Source: Kriegella aquimaris
Lineage (GTDB): Bacteria > Bacteroidota > Bacteroidia > Flavobacteriales > Flavobacteriaceae
Assembly (NCBI RefSeq): GCF_900103215.1
Contig: NZ_FNGV01000004.1
Span: forward strand, 186,001-250,000
DNA: 64,000 nucleotides
Reading direction: 5' to 3'
Shown: positions 37,501 through 47,021 of the stretch, piece after piece
Layout: every line of letters begins with the position of its first letter
Position numbering within the stretch: the first letter of the stretch is position 1
Notes under the pieces: model-generated
Databases searched by the model: none
Told to the model about the DNA's origin: nothing
The model's input: only the letters and a program-made list of their open reading frames with translations
Position numbers and translations under genes: made by a program

Positions 37501-38221
37501 TCTTGGCACCCGCATCTTTGTTGTTCTCTTTAACAGCTTTTATAACCTCTGAAAGGGTTACCGCATATTGCCGCATCAACTCGGGATCGACATCTATCTG
37601 GTATTCTTGAACATAACCCCCTATCGAAGCTACTTCTGAAACCCCACTTGCCGAAGAGAGCGCATTTTTTATATAAAAATCTTGAATACTACGGATGTCG
37701 TGAAGATCCCACCCACCGGTGACATTCCCTTTTTCATCTCTACCTTCCAAGGTATACCAAAAAATCTGGCCCAAGGCCGTGGCATCAGAACCAAGGGTCG
37801 GTTTGACCCCATCGGGCAGAACATTTGATGGCAGTGCATTTATTTTTTCCAAGATTCGACTCCGGGCCCAGTAAAAATCTACACCTTCTTCAAAAATGAC
37901 ATAGATACTGGAAAAGCCGAACATCGAAGAACTTCGAACCGTTTTAACGCCGGGAACGCCCAGCAAATTGGAAGTTAGGGGATAAGTAATCTGGTCTTCG
38001 ATATCTTGAGGTGATTGTCCGTCCCATCGCGTATAGACAATTTGTTGGTTTTCCCCAATATCTGGAATGGCATCAACGGACACAGAATCTTTGGGTAAAA
38101 AGTCGACCCCCAGATTAAATGGCGAATGCACAGCACCCCAAATCAAAAACAACCCCAGCAAAATAAAAGCTATGAGTTTGTTTTCAATTAAAAATTTAAT
38201 GCCTTTGTTCAGCATGTTCAA
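34520..38221 (-). CDS. cusA: Heavy-metal efflux RND transporter (CusA/CzcA family)
   Basis: 1233 residues, longer than the roughly 1045 of E. coli CusA because of extra hydrophobic segments (about 540-650) between the two halves, as in other Bacteroidota members. Family features are PDIGENQQIVYTRWDGQSP near the N-terminus, AIGTMVDMGIILSENI with the proton-path Asp, GRAESSLDPAP, and GIATDDGVVMATYL. It is the proton-driven inner-membrane pump that takes metal from the CusB adaptor. No outer-membrane TolC-like gene is adjacent. The first gene of its operon, with a possible promoter within the 225 bp before the tRNA. Confidence 0.92.
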   Translation of the reverse strand: MNMLNKGIKFLIENKLIAFILLGLFLIWGAVHSPFNLGVDFLPKDSVSVDAIPDIGENQQIVYTRWDGQSPQDIEDQITYPLTSNLLGVPGVKTVRSSSMFGFSSIYVIFEEGVDFYWARSRILEKINALPSNVLPDGVKPTLGSDATALGQIFWYTLEGRDEKGNVTGGWDLHDIRSIQDFYIKNALSSASGVSEVASIGGYVQEYQIDVDPELMRQYAVTLSEVIKAVKENNKDAGAKTLEINQAEYFVRGLGYVKSIEDLENAQVRTTNFTPIRIKDIARVTMGPAERRGILDKGGAEVVGGVVVSRYGANPMQTIDKVKQKIREIAPGLPSKVLKDGRTSQLTIVPFYDRTVLIEQTLNTLGEALTYEVLITILVVLVLLFNLRVSILISSLMPIAVLMVFIAMKLGGVDANIVALSGIAIAIGTMVDMGIILSENIVRHLDLKKDNETVDQVVYTATTEVSGAILTAGLTTIISFIPVFTLTGAEGKLFTPLAFTKTAALTASMIIALFLIPPIAAQLFREKRLNNGMVLAFNILIIVLGIAGLFFGNYLSSILIVFGIIGLLGKLQKITETQVQLFRMIWSVLVIIILLGYYWRPLGYGNNTFANLFFVAVLCAIVIGGILLFKQYYERILVWALQYKLWFLSIPAVLLVLGLLIMGNTGKEFMPSLDEGAYLLMPTSMPHAGISENKRVLKQLDMAVGQLPEIETVVGKAGRAESSLDPAPLFMYENVIFYKPEFMLDANENPITFRTNADGLFETKSGAFVTSGSGYDAKDLIEEKGGEFYRNWRPEIKNKGDIWDAIVAVTKLPGVTSAPKLQPIETRLVMLQTGMRAPMGIKVKGQDLKEIEAFGLELESILKKVPGIKKEAVFADRIVGKPYLLIDIDRDKISRYGVSISEVQEVLEVAVGGKVLSQTVEGRERYGIRVRYPRELRGSPEDLQNIYLPLSNGTSVPLSELVSLRYEQGPQVIKSEDSFLVGYVLFDKENNFAEVDVVEAAKGAIQKSIDNDEIKVPQGVSYQFAGTYENQLHAEKTLSFVVPLVLLAIFLILYLQFRSVSISLMVFTGVAVAFAGGFILLWLYGQSWFMNFGVAGMNIRELFNMGTVNLSVAVWVGFIALFGIATDDGVVMATYLKQTFEKNTPTDVKQIRAAVLEAGKKRIRPCLMTTTTTILALLPILTATGRGSDIMIPMAIPSFGGMLVALISLFIVPVLFSWYKEWTLVSENKHKIK

Positions 38222-38444
38222 GGATTATACGAACTTCTAAAAAAATTCAGAAACTACCGCATTTATCAACGCTCAAAAATAACAAATGATTGTGGGTCGT
38301 GTATGGGCAATCGTAATGAAAAACCTAAAAATAGTTGGATTTGATGTTTTATCCGTCCATCTACCTAACGATAATAGCAAAAAGAATTGAGAACAAGTTT
38401 TTTCTAAGCTAAAATATACGATACACGAAATAGGAAGCAAAAAG

Positions 38445-38519
38445 TGGGACATACTGGATTCGAACCAGTGACCTCTGCCCTGTCAAGGCAGCGCTCTAAA
38501 CCAACTGAGCTAATATCCC
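38445..38519 (-). tRNA. tRNA-Val (GAC)
   Basis: 75 nt cloverleaf: acceptor GGGATAT pairs with ATGTCCC (one G-T), the D-arm GCTC/GAGC, the anticodon stem CTGCC/GGCAG with loop TTGACAG (anticodon GAC), and the T-arm ACTGG-TTCGAAT-CCAGT. Discriminator A, CCA not encoded. The anticodon reads GUC/GUU valine codons. Confidence 0.93.
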
Positions 38520-38531
38520 TAAAACTGGGCG

Positions 38532-38561
38532 CAAATGTAAAACTAATTTTCGGTCTCCAAA
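38532..38561 (-). promoter_or_regulatory. Promoter of tRNA-Val (GAC)
   Basis: On the minus strand, TTTG (38561-38558), an 18-base spacer and TACATTTG (38539-38532) match the Bacteroidota promoter consensus 12 bases before the tRNA 5' end. Confidence 0.65.
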
Positions 38562-38726
38562 AATTTAAATAATCTGAATTATAAAACAATAGAAGGAAAC
38601 AACCCCATACACGATTGATGGATTCTAAAAAAATTGTTGTTCTTATTGAAAAAGTCACACAGATTCCCTTAAAAACAATACATCTAAATAAAATATGTAT
38701 TTTAGGTGGCTATTATAAACACCTAA

Positions 38727-41700
38727 ATGTCCGGTCTTAGAATTGTATTAATTTTTTTGGGTTTTCTTGCTGCCTCATGTTCGTTAAGTCTTCCGAAAGA
38801 TGTAGAAATTGCATACGATGAACTTCCTGAGACCATTGACTTTAATTTTCACGTAAAACCTATTCTTTCCGATCGCTGTTTCGCCTGTCATGGCCCAGAT
38901 AAAAATAGTAGAAAAGCCGAATTACGTTTAGACCTTGAAGAGGAAGCGTTTGCCACGCTCAGTAATGGAAATCATGCTTTCGTTTCCGAAAATCCTGCCC
39001 AGAGTGAGAGCATCATAAGAATACTCAGTGATAATCCGGAAGAGGTCATGCCTCCGCCGGAATCAAACCTTTTACTAACTCCGACAGAAAAAGCCACAAT
39101 TATCAAATGGATTGAACAAGGTGCGCAATGGAAGGATCATTGGTCTTTTGTGAAACCCGAAAAACCAGAAATTCCTCAGCCCGCAGATAGCACATGGAAA
39201 AGCATTAACGAGATTGATCTTTTTGTTCAACTTACTTTAAAACAAAAGGGCTTTGCTCCGTCTCCCGAAGCAAATAAAGAAAGGTTATTGCGTAGGGTCA
39301 CCATGGATCTCACCGGACTCCCCCCTACAATTTCTGAAATCGACGCTTTTCTAAATGATGAAAGTCCAGATGCTTATGAGAATGTGGTAGACAAGTTGTT
39401 AAATACAGATGCGAACGCCGAACGCCTTGCCTTAGACTGGATGGATCTTTCGCGATATGCCGATTCCCACGGAAAACATGCCGATGGCGCTAGAATGATG
39501 TGGCCTTGGCGCGATTGGGCCATTAGTGCGTTTAAGCGTAATATGCCTTACGACCAATTTATTACGTGGCAATTGGCGGGCGATCTTCTGCCAGAATCAA
39601 CCAAAGAGCAAAAATTGGCCACTGCATTCAACCGTAACCACCCCAGTACTAGCGAGGGTGGCGCAATTGATGAGGAAAACCGGTTGAACTCCGTTTGGGA
39701 CAGAGCAGAAACGGTAGGCACCGCCTTTATGGGACTCACCGTAGCTTGCGCCCGTTGTCACGATCATAAATTCGACCCTATTTCCCAAAAAGATTACTTT
39801 GAGATGACCGCTTTCTTCGATAATATCAAAGAGTTGGGCGTCACCGGAAATGACGTCAATTCAGGTCCGATGTTAGCCCTCACCGATAATGAAACCGACC
39901 AAACACTTGACAGTCTAAAAAACGAAATTCAGCATAAAGAACAGCAATTACAGCTCACTAAAAAAGAGCTGGCGGACTTGGACGCTTATATGAAGCAGTT
40001 GCCCAATGACTTTTATAAAAAAGGACTCATAAGTCACTATCCGTTCGACAACGTTTCAAACAAACCCAATACCGATAATCGGTATGTCATCGACCGCAAT
40101 AAAAAAGTAACTTCAATAGCACCCCCTAAAGTGGTTTCCGGAAAAAAGGGAAATGCACTTGAATTCACCGGAGAATATGACGAAATATATATCGATAACA
40201 CCCCAAATTTCGAATGGACGGATAAATTTTCTGGCAGTCTTTGGTTGAACACCAAGAAAAGGAAAGCAGGAAAAACCCAGACATTATTGGGTACCGTGGG
40301 CGGGAAAAACAGCCTATGGCGGGGTTGGGATTTTTATCTCGACAGCCTGAACCATTTGAATGCACGACTGGTAAGCTCCTTACCACACAACTACATACAG
40401 GTGATTTCGAAAGATTCGATCAACTTGAACACTTGGCGTCATGTTGCCTTTACCTACGATGGATCTGGAAAGGCAAAAGGGCTAAAACTTTTTATTGATG
40501 GCAAGGAGCAACCTACAACTAGTCCGTATGACCGGCTCTACAAGAGCATAAAATCCATTAAAGATAAAGAACATACTTTATATACAAGATCTATAAAAGT
40601 AGCCAGAAACTACAGTTTTTCGACAGGGGAAAACGGAATTTTTCAAGGTAAGATTGACGACATCCGTATTTACTCAAGAAACTTGTCTCCATTAGAAATA
40701 CAAGGTATCGCAGAAGCCGAAGACCCATTACCGGTTGCGGAAATCAAAAAACCGGAAAGGGAATTCTGGATTAATCAGTCCGAAGTAATTCAAAACATTG
40801 AAAAAGAGCTAAAGGACCTTCGCAATGCATGGTTGGCACAAATGATGCCGGTGATGGAAATCATGGTGATGGAAGAAATGCCCGAAAAAAGAACCACATT
40901 TGCCTATGCCCGTGGAGAATACGAGCAACCGATTTACGAAGTAAAGGCGAACACACCGGAAGCTTTACCAAACTTTTCTGAAGAATATCCTAAAAATCGC
41001 TTAGGGCTGGCACAATGGCTATGCTCTGCAGACAACCCCCTTACCGCCCGCGTCACGGTAAACCGGTACTGGCAAATGCTATTTGGTAGCGGATTGGTCA
41101 GCACTCCGGAAGATTTTGGAGTACAAGGAGCCTTACCGAGTCATCCACAACTGTTAGATTGGCTGGCAGTATCTTTTATGGAAAATGGTTGGGATGTGAA
41201 AGCTCTTTTAAAAACCATGGTGTTATCGCATACTTATCGACAGTCATCCCAAATCGACCAAAAGATCTATGAAAAAGACCCCATAAACCGCTACCTGGCC
41301 AGAAGTAGTAGTTACCGCCTGCCTGCAGAAATGATTCGTGACAATGCGCTTGCCGCTAGCGGATTGTTAGTGCGCGATGTGGGTGGAAAAAGTGTTCGCC
41401 CCTATCAACCAGGAAACCTGTGGATCGAAAAAAGTAATTTCTCACATCAATTATTAAGGTATGTCGAATCAGAGGGAGACAGCCTCTATCGCAGGGGACT
41501 TTACACCTTCATTCGCCGTACCTCACCACATCCTGCAATGTCGGCTTTCGACGCACCATCCCGCGAGGTATGTACCGTAAAACGAGAAAACACGAACACC
41601 CCTTTACAGGCCTTGGTACTGATGAACGACACGCAATTCGTAGAAGCATCCAAAATATTGGCGCAACGCATGCAGCAAGAAGGGGGTGATTCTTTAGAAG

Positions 41701-41945
41701 GGCAGATTGGCTACGGATTTCGACTAGCTTTAAGTCGATTTCCGAAGAAAGAAGAACTTTCGATTTTAACGAATCTTTATAAAAATCAAGCTAATCGTTT
41801 TAATGAAAATCCCGATGAAGCCAAAAAGCTTTTGACTGTTGGTAAAAAATTCTTAAACCCATCACTATCAACCAATAAAACAGCGGCATTGACGATGGTA
41901 GCCAACACTATTTTGAACCACGATGAAACTTATATGAAAAGATGA
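38727..41945 (+). CDS. Di-haem PSCyt1-DUF1549-LamG-DUF1553 lipoprotein (copy 1)
   Basis: 1072 residues. Lipobox LAASC (Cys18) then PSCyt1 with haem motif CFACH (51-55) in VKPILSDRCFACHGPD. The DUF1549/PSCyt2 domain (about 165-370) includes LLRRVTMDLTGLPPT and a second haem motif CARCH (341-345) before DHKFDPISQKDYF. A laminin-G-like domain (about 420-640) follows, and DUF1553 (about 760-1060) has RVTVNRYWQMLFG and SREVCTVKRENTNTPLQALV. Such proteins are typical of Planctomycetes and occur in some marine Bacteroidota next to DUF1501 genes. Catalytic role unknown; two c-type haems suggest electron transfer or oxidation at the cell surface. A close paralogue follows after 72 bp. Confidence 0.93.
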   Translation: MSGLRIVLIFLGFLAASCSLSLPKDVEIAYDELPETIDFNFHVKPILSDRCFACHGPDKNSRKAELRLDLEEEAFATLSNGNHAFVSENPAQSESIIRILSDNPEEVMPPPESNLLLTPTEKATIIKWIEQGAQWKDHWSFVKPEKPEIPQPADSTWKSINEIDLFVQLTLKQKGFAPSPEANKERLLRRVTMDLTGLPPTISEIDAFLNDESPDAYENVVDKLLNTDANAERLALDWMDLSRYADSHGKHADGARMMWPWRDWAISAFKRNMPYDQFITWQLAGDLLPESTKEQKLATAFNRNHPSTSEGGAIDEENRLNSVWDRAETVGTAFMGLTVACARCHDHKFDPISQKDYFEMTAFFDNIKELGVTGNDVNSGPMLALTDNETDQTLDSLKNEIQHKEQQLQLTKKELADLDAYMKQLPNDFYKKGLISHYPFDNVSNKPNTDNRYVIDRNKKVTSIAPPKVVSGKKGNALEFTGEYDEIYIDNTPNFEWTDKFSGSLWLNTKKRKAGKTQTLLGTVGGKNSLWRGWDFYLDSLNHLNARLVSSLPHNYIQVISKDSINLNTWRHVAFTYDGSGKAKGLKLFIDGKEQPTTSPYDRLYKSIKSIKDKEHTLYTRSIKVARNYSFSTGENGIFQGKIDDIRIYSRNLSPLEIQGIAEAEDPLPVAEIKKPEREFWINQSEVIQNIEKELKDLRNAWLAQMMPVMEIMVMEEMPEKRTTFAYARGEYEQPIYEVKANTPEALPNFSEEYPKNRLGLAQWLCSADNPLTARVTVNRYWQMLFGSGLVSTPEDFGVQGALPSHPQLLDWLAVSFMENGWDVKALLKTMVLSHTYRQSSQIDQKIYEKDPINRYLARSSSYRLPAEMIRDNALAASGLLVRDVGGKSVRPYQPGNLWIEKSNFSHQLLRYVESEGDSLYRRGLYTFIRRTSPHPAMSAFDAPSREVCTVKRENTNTPLQALVLMNDTQFVEASKILAQRMQQEGGDSLEGQIGYGFRLALSRFPKKEELSILTNLYKNQANRFNENPDEAKKLLTVGKKFLNPSLSTNKTAALTMVANTILNHDETYMKR

Positions 41946-42017
41946 TGTAGCCCATAACCGCTGCAAAGATTATAAATTAAAAAATGTAATTTTAAGGGAT
42001 TGGATTTAATGTATCAA

Positions 42018-45000
42018 ATGAAATTAAAAAAAATTGCCATACTATGCTTGAGTTGGTTAACGCTCTCCTGTTCTTTTGACCTACCGGAAGAAATCGAAGT
42101 GGCCTACCATAAACTCCCTGAAACCATAGATTTTAATTTTCACGTAAAGCCGATTCTATCCGATCGCTGCTATGCCTGTCACGGCCCCGACGAAAACACT
42201 AGAAAAGCGGAGCTTAGATTAGACCTTGAACATGAAGCATTCGCAAAATTGAGCAATGGAAACCATGCCTTTGTCTCGGGGCGTCCCGGAAAAAGCGAAA
42301 GTATTATCAGAGTTCTCAGTGATGACCCCGAAGTAATGATGCCGCCACCTGAATCTAATCTTTCCCTTACCGCGAAAGAAAAGGCGACCATCATCAAATG
42401 GATCGAACAAGGTGCACAATGGAAAGACCACTGGGCATTCACCACACCCGAAAATCCTGAGGTTCCACAAAAAGCGGATGACTCATGGAAAAGCAACAAT
42501 GAAATCGATCTTTTTGTGCAACGTACACTGAAACAACAAGGTTTTGAACCCTCTGCCGAGGCCAATAAAGAACGGTTGTTGCGCAGGGTCACTATCGACC
42601 TTACAGGTTTACCCCCTACAATCGAGCAAATTGATGCATTTTTAAAAGATGAACGCCCCGATGCTTACGAAAAAGTAGTTGACGAACTGCTGGCAACCGA
42701 TGCCAATGCCGAACGATTGGCCCTTGATTGGATGGACCTCTCGCGATATGCCGACTCTCACGGATTACATGCCGACGGTTGGCGATTGATGTGGCCATGG
42801 CGCGATTGGGTCATCAATGCCTTCAAAGACAATATGCCGTATGACCAATTTGTAACTTGGCAACTGGCTGGAGACCTTTTCCCAGACCCTACCAAAGAAC
42901 AAAAATTGGCAACCGCTTTTAATAGAAACCACCCAATGACTGCCGAAGGGGGTGCCATAGAAGAAGAATTTCGACTGAACTATGTTTGGGACCGGGCCGA
43001 AACCGTAGGCACCGCCCTAATGGGGCTAACCGTAGCCTGTGCCCGTTGTCATGACCATAAATTCGACCCTATTTCACAGAAAGATTACTTTCAAATGACC
43101 GCATTTTTCAACAATGTAAAAGAATTGGGAATGACCGGTGATGATGGAAATTACGGACCATTGCTTGCACTTCCCGATAAGCAAACAGAGGGAAAATTAA
43201 ATACGGTACAAGACGCTATTCATAAAAAAGAAGAGCAACTGCAACTGACCAAAAAGGAACTACTCGATTTAGATAGTTATATCAATCAATTGCCCGGAAA
43301 TTTCAAGGAAAAAGGACTTTTAGGGTATTATCCTTTAGACGAGATAAACAAAAAAGGAGATTCTTATCTGGCAGACGGCAATCCGAATGCAACTTCAGGC
43401 AAGGCTCCAGAAATCGTCAAGGGCAAAAAGGGAAATGCTTTTGTTTTTACGGGGGAATACGATGATGTCTCCCTCAAAAACATTCCTAATTTCGAATATA
43501 CAGATTCCTTTTCCGCTGCCCTTTGGATGAATACCAAGAAACGCGAAAAAGGCAGAACCCAACAATTGCTAGGTACATCAGGACTGAAAAACAATTTTTG
43601 GAGCGGTTGGGATTTTTATCTCGATAGCCTGAATTATTTAAATGCCCGTTTGATCCACTCCCTACCGCACAATTATATTCAAGTACGTTCTAAAGATTCG
43701 ATTAAAACCAACGCTTGGCGTCATGTAGCCTTTTCGTATGATGGATCAGGCAAGGCAAAAGGATTACAACTTTATATCGATGGAAAAGAGATTGAGACCG
43801 CAGTACCCTACGATAATTTATATAAATCGATAAAAACACTACAATCCGCAGTTCATAAAATAGAGACCAGACCTGTAAAGGTTGCCAAAAGTTATCGGGC
43901 TTTTACTGGGGAAGACGGCATATTTAAAGGTGCACTTGATGATATTCGAATATATTCCAGAGTATTGACTCCCTTGGAAATTGAGAACATCTCGCAAACC
44001 GAAAATGAGCCACCTACGACTTCAAAAAAGGAACTTCTTGCCGAATATTGGATCGAGCAATCACCACCAGTGAGGGAAATCAAGAAAGACCTAGAAGACC
44101 TTAGAAAGGAATGGCTGGAACTCATGACGCCAGTTATGGAAGTAATGGTTATGGAAGAAATGCCCGAAAAAAGACAGGCCTATGCTTATAATCGAGGGGA
44201 TTATGAACAACCTATCTACAAGGTAGAAGCCAATACGCCCGAAGTGCTTCCTCCTTTCCCAGAAGAATACCCCAAAAACCGATTGGGGCTTGCGAAATGG
44301 TTATTTTCCGAAGATAATCCGTTAACGGCAAGGGTTACCGTAAACCGCTACTGGCAAATGCTTTTCGGAAAAGGACTAGTCAGTACTCCTCAAGATTTTG
44401 GTGTGCAGGGAGCATTGCCGACCCACCCACAATTGTTAGACTGGTTGGCTACATCATTTGTTGAAAATAAATGGAACGTAAAACATTTGCTCAAAACAAT
44501 GGTCATGTCCCATACCTATCGCCAATCATCGCAAGCGACTGACAAAATGCGCGAAAATGACCCAACCAACATTTATTTGGCACGAAGCAACAGTTACCGA
44601 TTACCTGCTGAAATGATTCGTGACAATGCCCTTGCCGCTAGCGGGCTACTCGTAAATCATGTTGGCGGAAAAAGCGTAAAACCATATCAACCTGAAGGAC
44701 TGTGGATCGAAAAGAACAGCTTTTCTCACATTTTATTAAATTATAAAGAATCAGAGGGCGATAGTTTATATAGAAGAGGATTATATACTTTTATACGGCG
44801 TACCTCGCCCCACCCGGCGATGACGGCCTTCGATGCCCCCTCGCGGGAAGTATGTACCGTAAAACGGGAAAATACCAATACTCCGTTACAGGCATTGGTA
44901 CTCATGAACGACACCCAATTTGTTGAAGCTTCAAAAATACTGGCAGAACGTATGCAACAAGAAGGTGGTGATACCCTGGAAGATCAAATCGCCTATGGCT

Positions 45001-45227
45001 TCCGATTGGCGGTCAGCCGTTTTCCGAAAAAGGAAGAAGCATCGATATTAAAAGAATTGTACCAATTGCAATCCGAACGTTTTGAGGCCAACCCAAAACA
45101 AATAAAAGAATTATTGACAGTCGGGAAAAAGAAAATAAACCAGTCACTTCAGAACCAAAAAACAGCTGCCTTGACCATGGTCGCCAATACAATACTAAAT
45201 CATGACGAAACCTATATGAAACGATAG
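42018..45227 (+). CDS. Di-haem PSCyt1-DUF1549-LamG-DUF1553 lipoprotein (copy 2)
   Basis: 1069 residues from ATG 42018 (MKLKKIAILCLSWL), which gives a good lipoprotein signal (LTLSC, Cys18). Upstream TTG 42000 and ATG 42009 are less likely. Its order of domains equals copy 1 and the haem motifs fall at the same residues (CYACH 51-55, CARCH 341-345). Long stretches are identical, so it arose by tandem duplication. The LamG region and the linker at 640-760 differ most, which could mean different ligands. DUF1501 follows about 110 bp downstream. Confidence 0.93.
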   Translation: MKLKKIAILCLSWLTLSCSFDLPEEIEVAYHKLPETIDFNFHVKPILSDRCYACHGPDENTRKAELRLDLEHEAFAKLSNGNHAFVSGRPGKSESIIRVLSDDPEVMMPPPESNLSLTAKEKATIIKWIEQGAQWKDHWAFTTPENPEVPQKADDSWKSNNEIDLFVQRTLKQQGFEPSAEANKERLLRRVTIDLTGLPPTIEQIDAFLKDERPDAYEKVVDELLATDANAERLALDWMDLSRYADSHGLHADGWRLMWPWRDWVINAFKDNMPYDQFVTWQLAGDLFPDPTKEQKLATAFNRNHPMTAEGGAIEEEFRLNYVWDRAETVGTALMGLTVACARCHDHKFDPISQKDYFQMTAFFNNVKELGMTGDDGNYGPLLALPDKQTEGKLNTVQDAIHKKEEQLQLTKKELLDLDSYINQLPGNFKEKGLLGYYPLDEINKKGDSYLADGNPNATSGKAPEIVKGKKGNAFVFTGEYDDVSLKNIPNFEYTDSFSAALWMNTKKREKGRTQQLLGTSGLKNNFWSGWDFYLDSLNYLNARLIHSLPHNYIQVRSKDSIKTNAWRHVAFSYDGSGKAKGLQLYIDGKEIETAVPYDNLYKSIKTLQSAVHKIETRPVKVAKSYRAFTGEDGIFKGALDDIRIYSRVLTPLEIENISQTENEPPTTSKKELLAEYWIEQSPPVREIKKDLEDLRKEWLELMTPVMEVMVMEEMPEKRQAYAYNRGDYEQPIYKVEANTPEVLPPFPEEYPKNRLGLAKWLFSEDNPLTARVTVNRYWQMLFGKGLVSTPQDFGVQGALPTHPQLLDWLATSFVENKWNVKHLLKTMVMSHTYRQSSQATDKMRENDPTNIYLARSNSYRLPAEMIRDNALAASGLLVNHVGGKSVKPYQPEGLWIEKNSFSHILLNYKESEGDSLYRRGLYTFIRRTSPHPAMTAFDAPSREVCTVKRENTNTPLQALVLMNDTQFVEASKILAERMQQEGGDTLEDQIAYGFRLAVSRFPKKEEASILKELYQLQSERFEANPKQIKELLTVGKKKINQSLQNQKTAALTMVANTILNHDETYMKR

Positions 45228-45340
45228 TAAAGAAGACCTAGAGCCTAGTTCAAAAAGGAGAAATTCATAATTGATCCTTACATTGAAAGCTTAACAGTTG
45301 CCGTAACTGAAACTGATTTTTAAACTTGAACCTTAATACC

Positions 45341-46804
45341 ATGTGTACCCATAACGAAAATAAAAATTATTCACGCCGCGATTTTCTGACTAAGACCTCG
45401 TTGGGCATGGGTGCCTTATCAATGGCCTCGATGATCGACCCAATGAGCCTATTTGGTAAAGAAACGCCCTTGCTAAAGACTTCAGCGAATGGCGGTGGCA
45501 TTTTGGGCCAACCTCATTTTCCGCCGAAAGTAAAGCGCGTTATCTATCTTTTTCAGAGTGGGGCTCCCTCACAATTAGATCTTTTCGACTATAAACCTTT
45601 ATTGAATAAAATGCAGGGGCAAGATTTGCCCAAAAGCGTACAGGGTGAGCAACGGCTAACCGGTATGTCTTCGGGTCAGGCCACCTTACCCATCGCAGGT
45701 ACTATTTTTGACTTCAAACAACATGGTGATAGTGGCGCATGGATGTCAGACCTTATGCCACACACTTCGAAAATAGTTGACGAGCTTTGTTTTGTTAAGT
45801 CAATGTACACCGAGGCCATAAACCATGACCCGGCCATTACTTTTCTGCAGACGGGATCACAACTTCCCGGCAGGCCTTCAATAGGCTCGTGGGTAAGCTA
45901 TGGATTAGGAACCGATAACAAAAATCTTCCTGAATTTGTAGTTTTGGTTACCAAGGATAAATATGGGCAGCCACTATATTCTAGATTGTGGGGCAATGGG
46001 TTTCTTCCCTCACAACACCAAGGTGTTCAATTTAGAGCGGGAAAAGATCCCGTGTTGTATTTAAACAATCCACCAGGAATTGATGGAAAAAGCCGTCGTG
46101 AACAATTAGACCATCTCCAGAAATTAGAACAAATAAACCATCAAGATGTCGGTGACCCCGAAATTTTGGCACGTATGGCCCAATATGAAATGGCCTTTCG
46201 CATGCAAACCTCGGTTCCTGAAATTATGGACACCAAAGACGAACCCGATTATATTTATGATATGTACGGGGAAGACAGCAAAAAGCCCGGTACTTTCGCT
46301 GCCAATTGTATTTTGGCCAGAAGATTGGCCGAACGTGATGTTAAATTTATTCAATTATATCATCAGGGTTGGGATCAACATGGCAATCTACCGAATGCTA
46401 TAAAGGTACAATGTAAAGATACCGACCAAGCCACGGCAGCTTTGATAACCGACCTAAAACAACGGGGAATGCTCGAGGACACCTTAGTCATTTGGGGTGG
46501 AGAATTTGGGCGCACCAATTATTCACAGGGTAAATTGACTCCTGATAACTTTGGAAGAGATCATCATCCGAAATGTTTTACTATTTTTATGGCCGGCGCC
46601 GGAATCAAAAAAGGGTTTACCCTTGGTGCTACCGATGATTTTGGTTACAATGTTGTACAAAGACCAGTTCATGTACACGACTTTCAAGCGACATTGATGC
46701 ATTTACTCGGTGTTGACCATGAACGGCTGACCTTTAAATTTCAAGGAAGGCGATATCGGCTTACCGATGTTCATGGTGAGGTTGTCAATGAAATTCTAGC
46801 ATAA
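45341..46804 (+). CDS. DUF1501 family Tat-exported protein
   Basis: 487 residues from ATG 45341. A twin-arginine signal SRRDFLTKTSLGMGALSMASM lies near the N-terminus. The DUF1501 fold, related to the sulfatase/alkaline phosphatase superfamily, shows IYLFQSGAPSQLDLFDYKPLL, DPAITFLQTG and WGGEFGRTNYSQG, with likely metal ligands in GRDHHPKCFTIFMAGAGIKKG. DUF1501 proteins are nearly always next to PSCyt/DUF1553 genes, as here, so a joint function is likely, but no activity is established. The Tat signal implies folding or cofactor insertion before export. Confidence 0.92.
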   Translation: MCTHNENKNYSRRDFLTKTSLGMGALSMASMIDPMSLFGKETPLLKTSANGGGILGQPHFPPKVKRVIYLFQSGAPSQLDLFDYKPLLNKMQGQDLPKSVQGEQRLTGMSSGQATLPIAGTIFDFKQHGDSGAWMSDLMPHTSKIVDELCFVKSMYTEAINHDPAITFLQTGSQLPGRPSIGSWVSYGLGTDNKNLPEFVVLVTKDKYGQPLYSRLWGNGFLPSQHQGVQFRAGKDPVLYLNNPPGIDGKSRREQLDHLQKLEQINHQDVGDPEILARMAQYEMAFRMQTSVPEIMDTKDEPDYIYDMYGEDSKKPGTFAANCILARRLAERDVKFIQLYHQGWDQHGNLPNAIKVQCKDTDQATAALITDLKQRGMLEDTLVIWGGEFGRTNYSQGKLTPDNFGRDHHPKCFTIFMAGAGIKKGFTLGATDDFGYNVVQRPVHVHDFQATLMHLLGVDHERLTFKFQGRRYRLTDVHGEVVNEILA

Positions 46805-46864
46805 AAAAAAATGGTAAACCATAGGAATGAAATTGGAATTTTCAAATTTGACTTTTATTTAAGG

Positions 46865-46885
46865 GCCATCAGTACTACTGGTGGC
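46865..46885 (+). terminator. Weak hairpin after the DUF1501 gene
   Basis: Arms GCCATCAGT and ACTGGTGGC (one mismatch) with a 3-base loop. No T-run follows. The rest of the 217-bp gap up to 47021 holds only a short open frame with no support. Confidence 0.3.
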
Positions 46886-47021
46886 TTTCGGGAGAAAAGG
46901 GATAGGTTAGCCAAAATCAAATATCTTTTTCACCAAATTGCAGCACAACAAATAACGGGAAGACTATTGTCTCCCACATTTTACACATCAACCATCTAAT
47001 TTCCACCACAAAACCTTTACT

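Noticed and set aside
34496-37610. Plus-strand open frames across the CusA gene
   Set aside because: They are shadows in other frames of the long conserved minus-strand RND gene.
46811-46999. 62-codon open frame between the DUF1501 and DUF2231 genes
   Set aside because: No family match, no promoter and basic low-information sequence; a small hairpin lies inside it.
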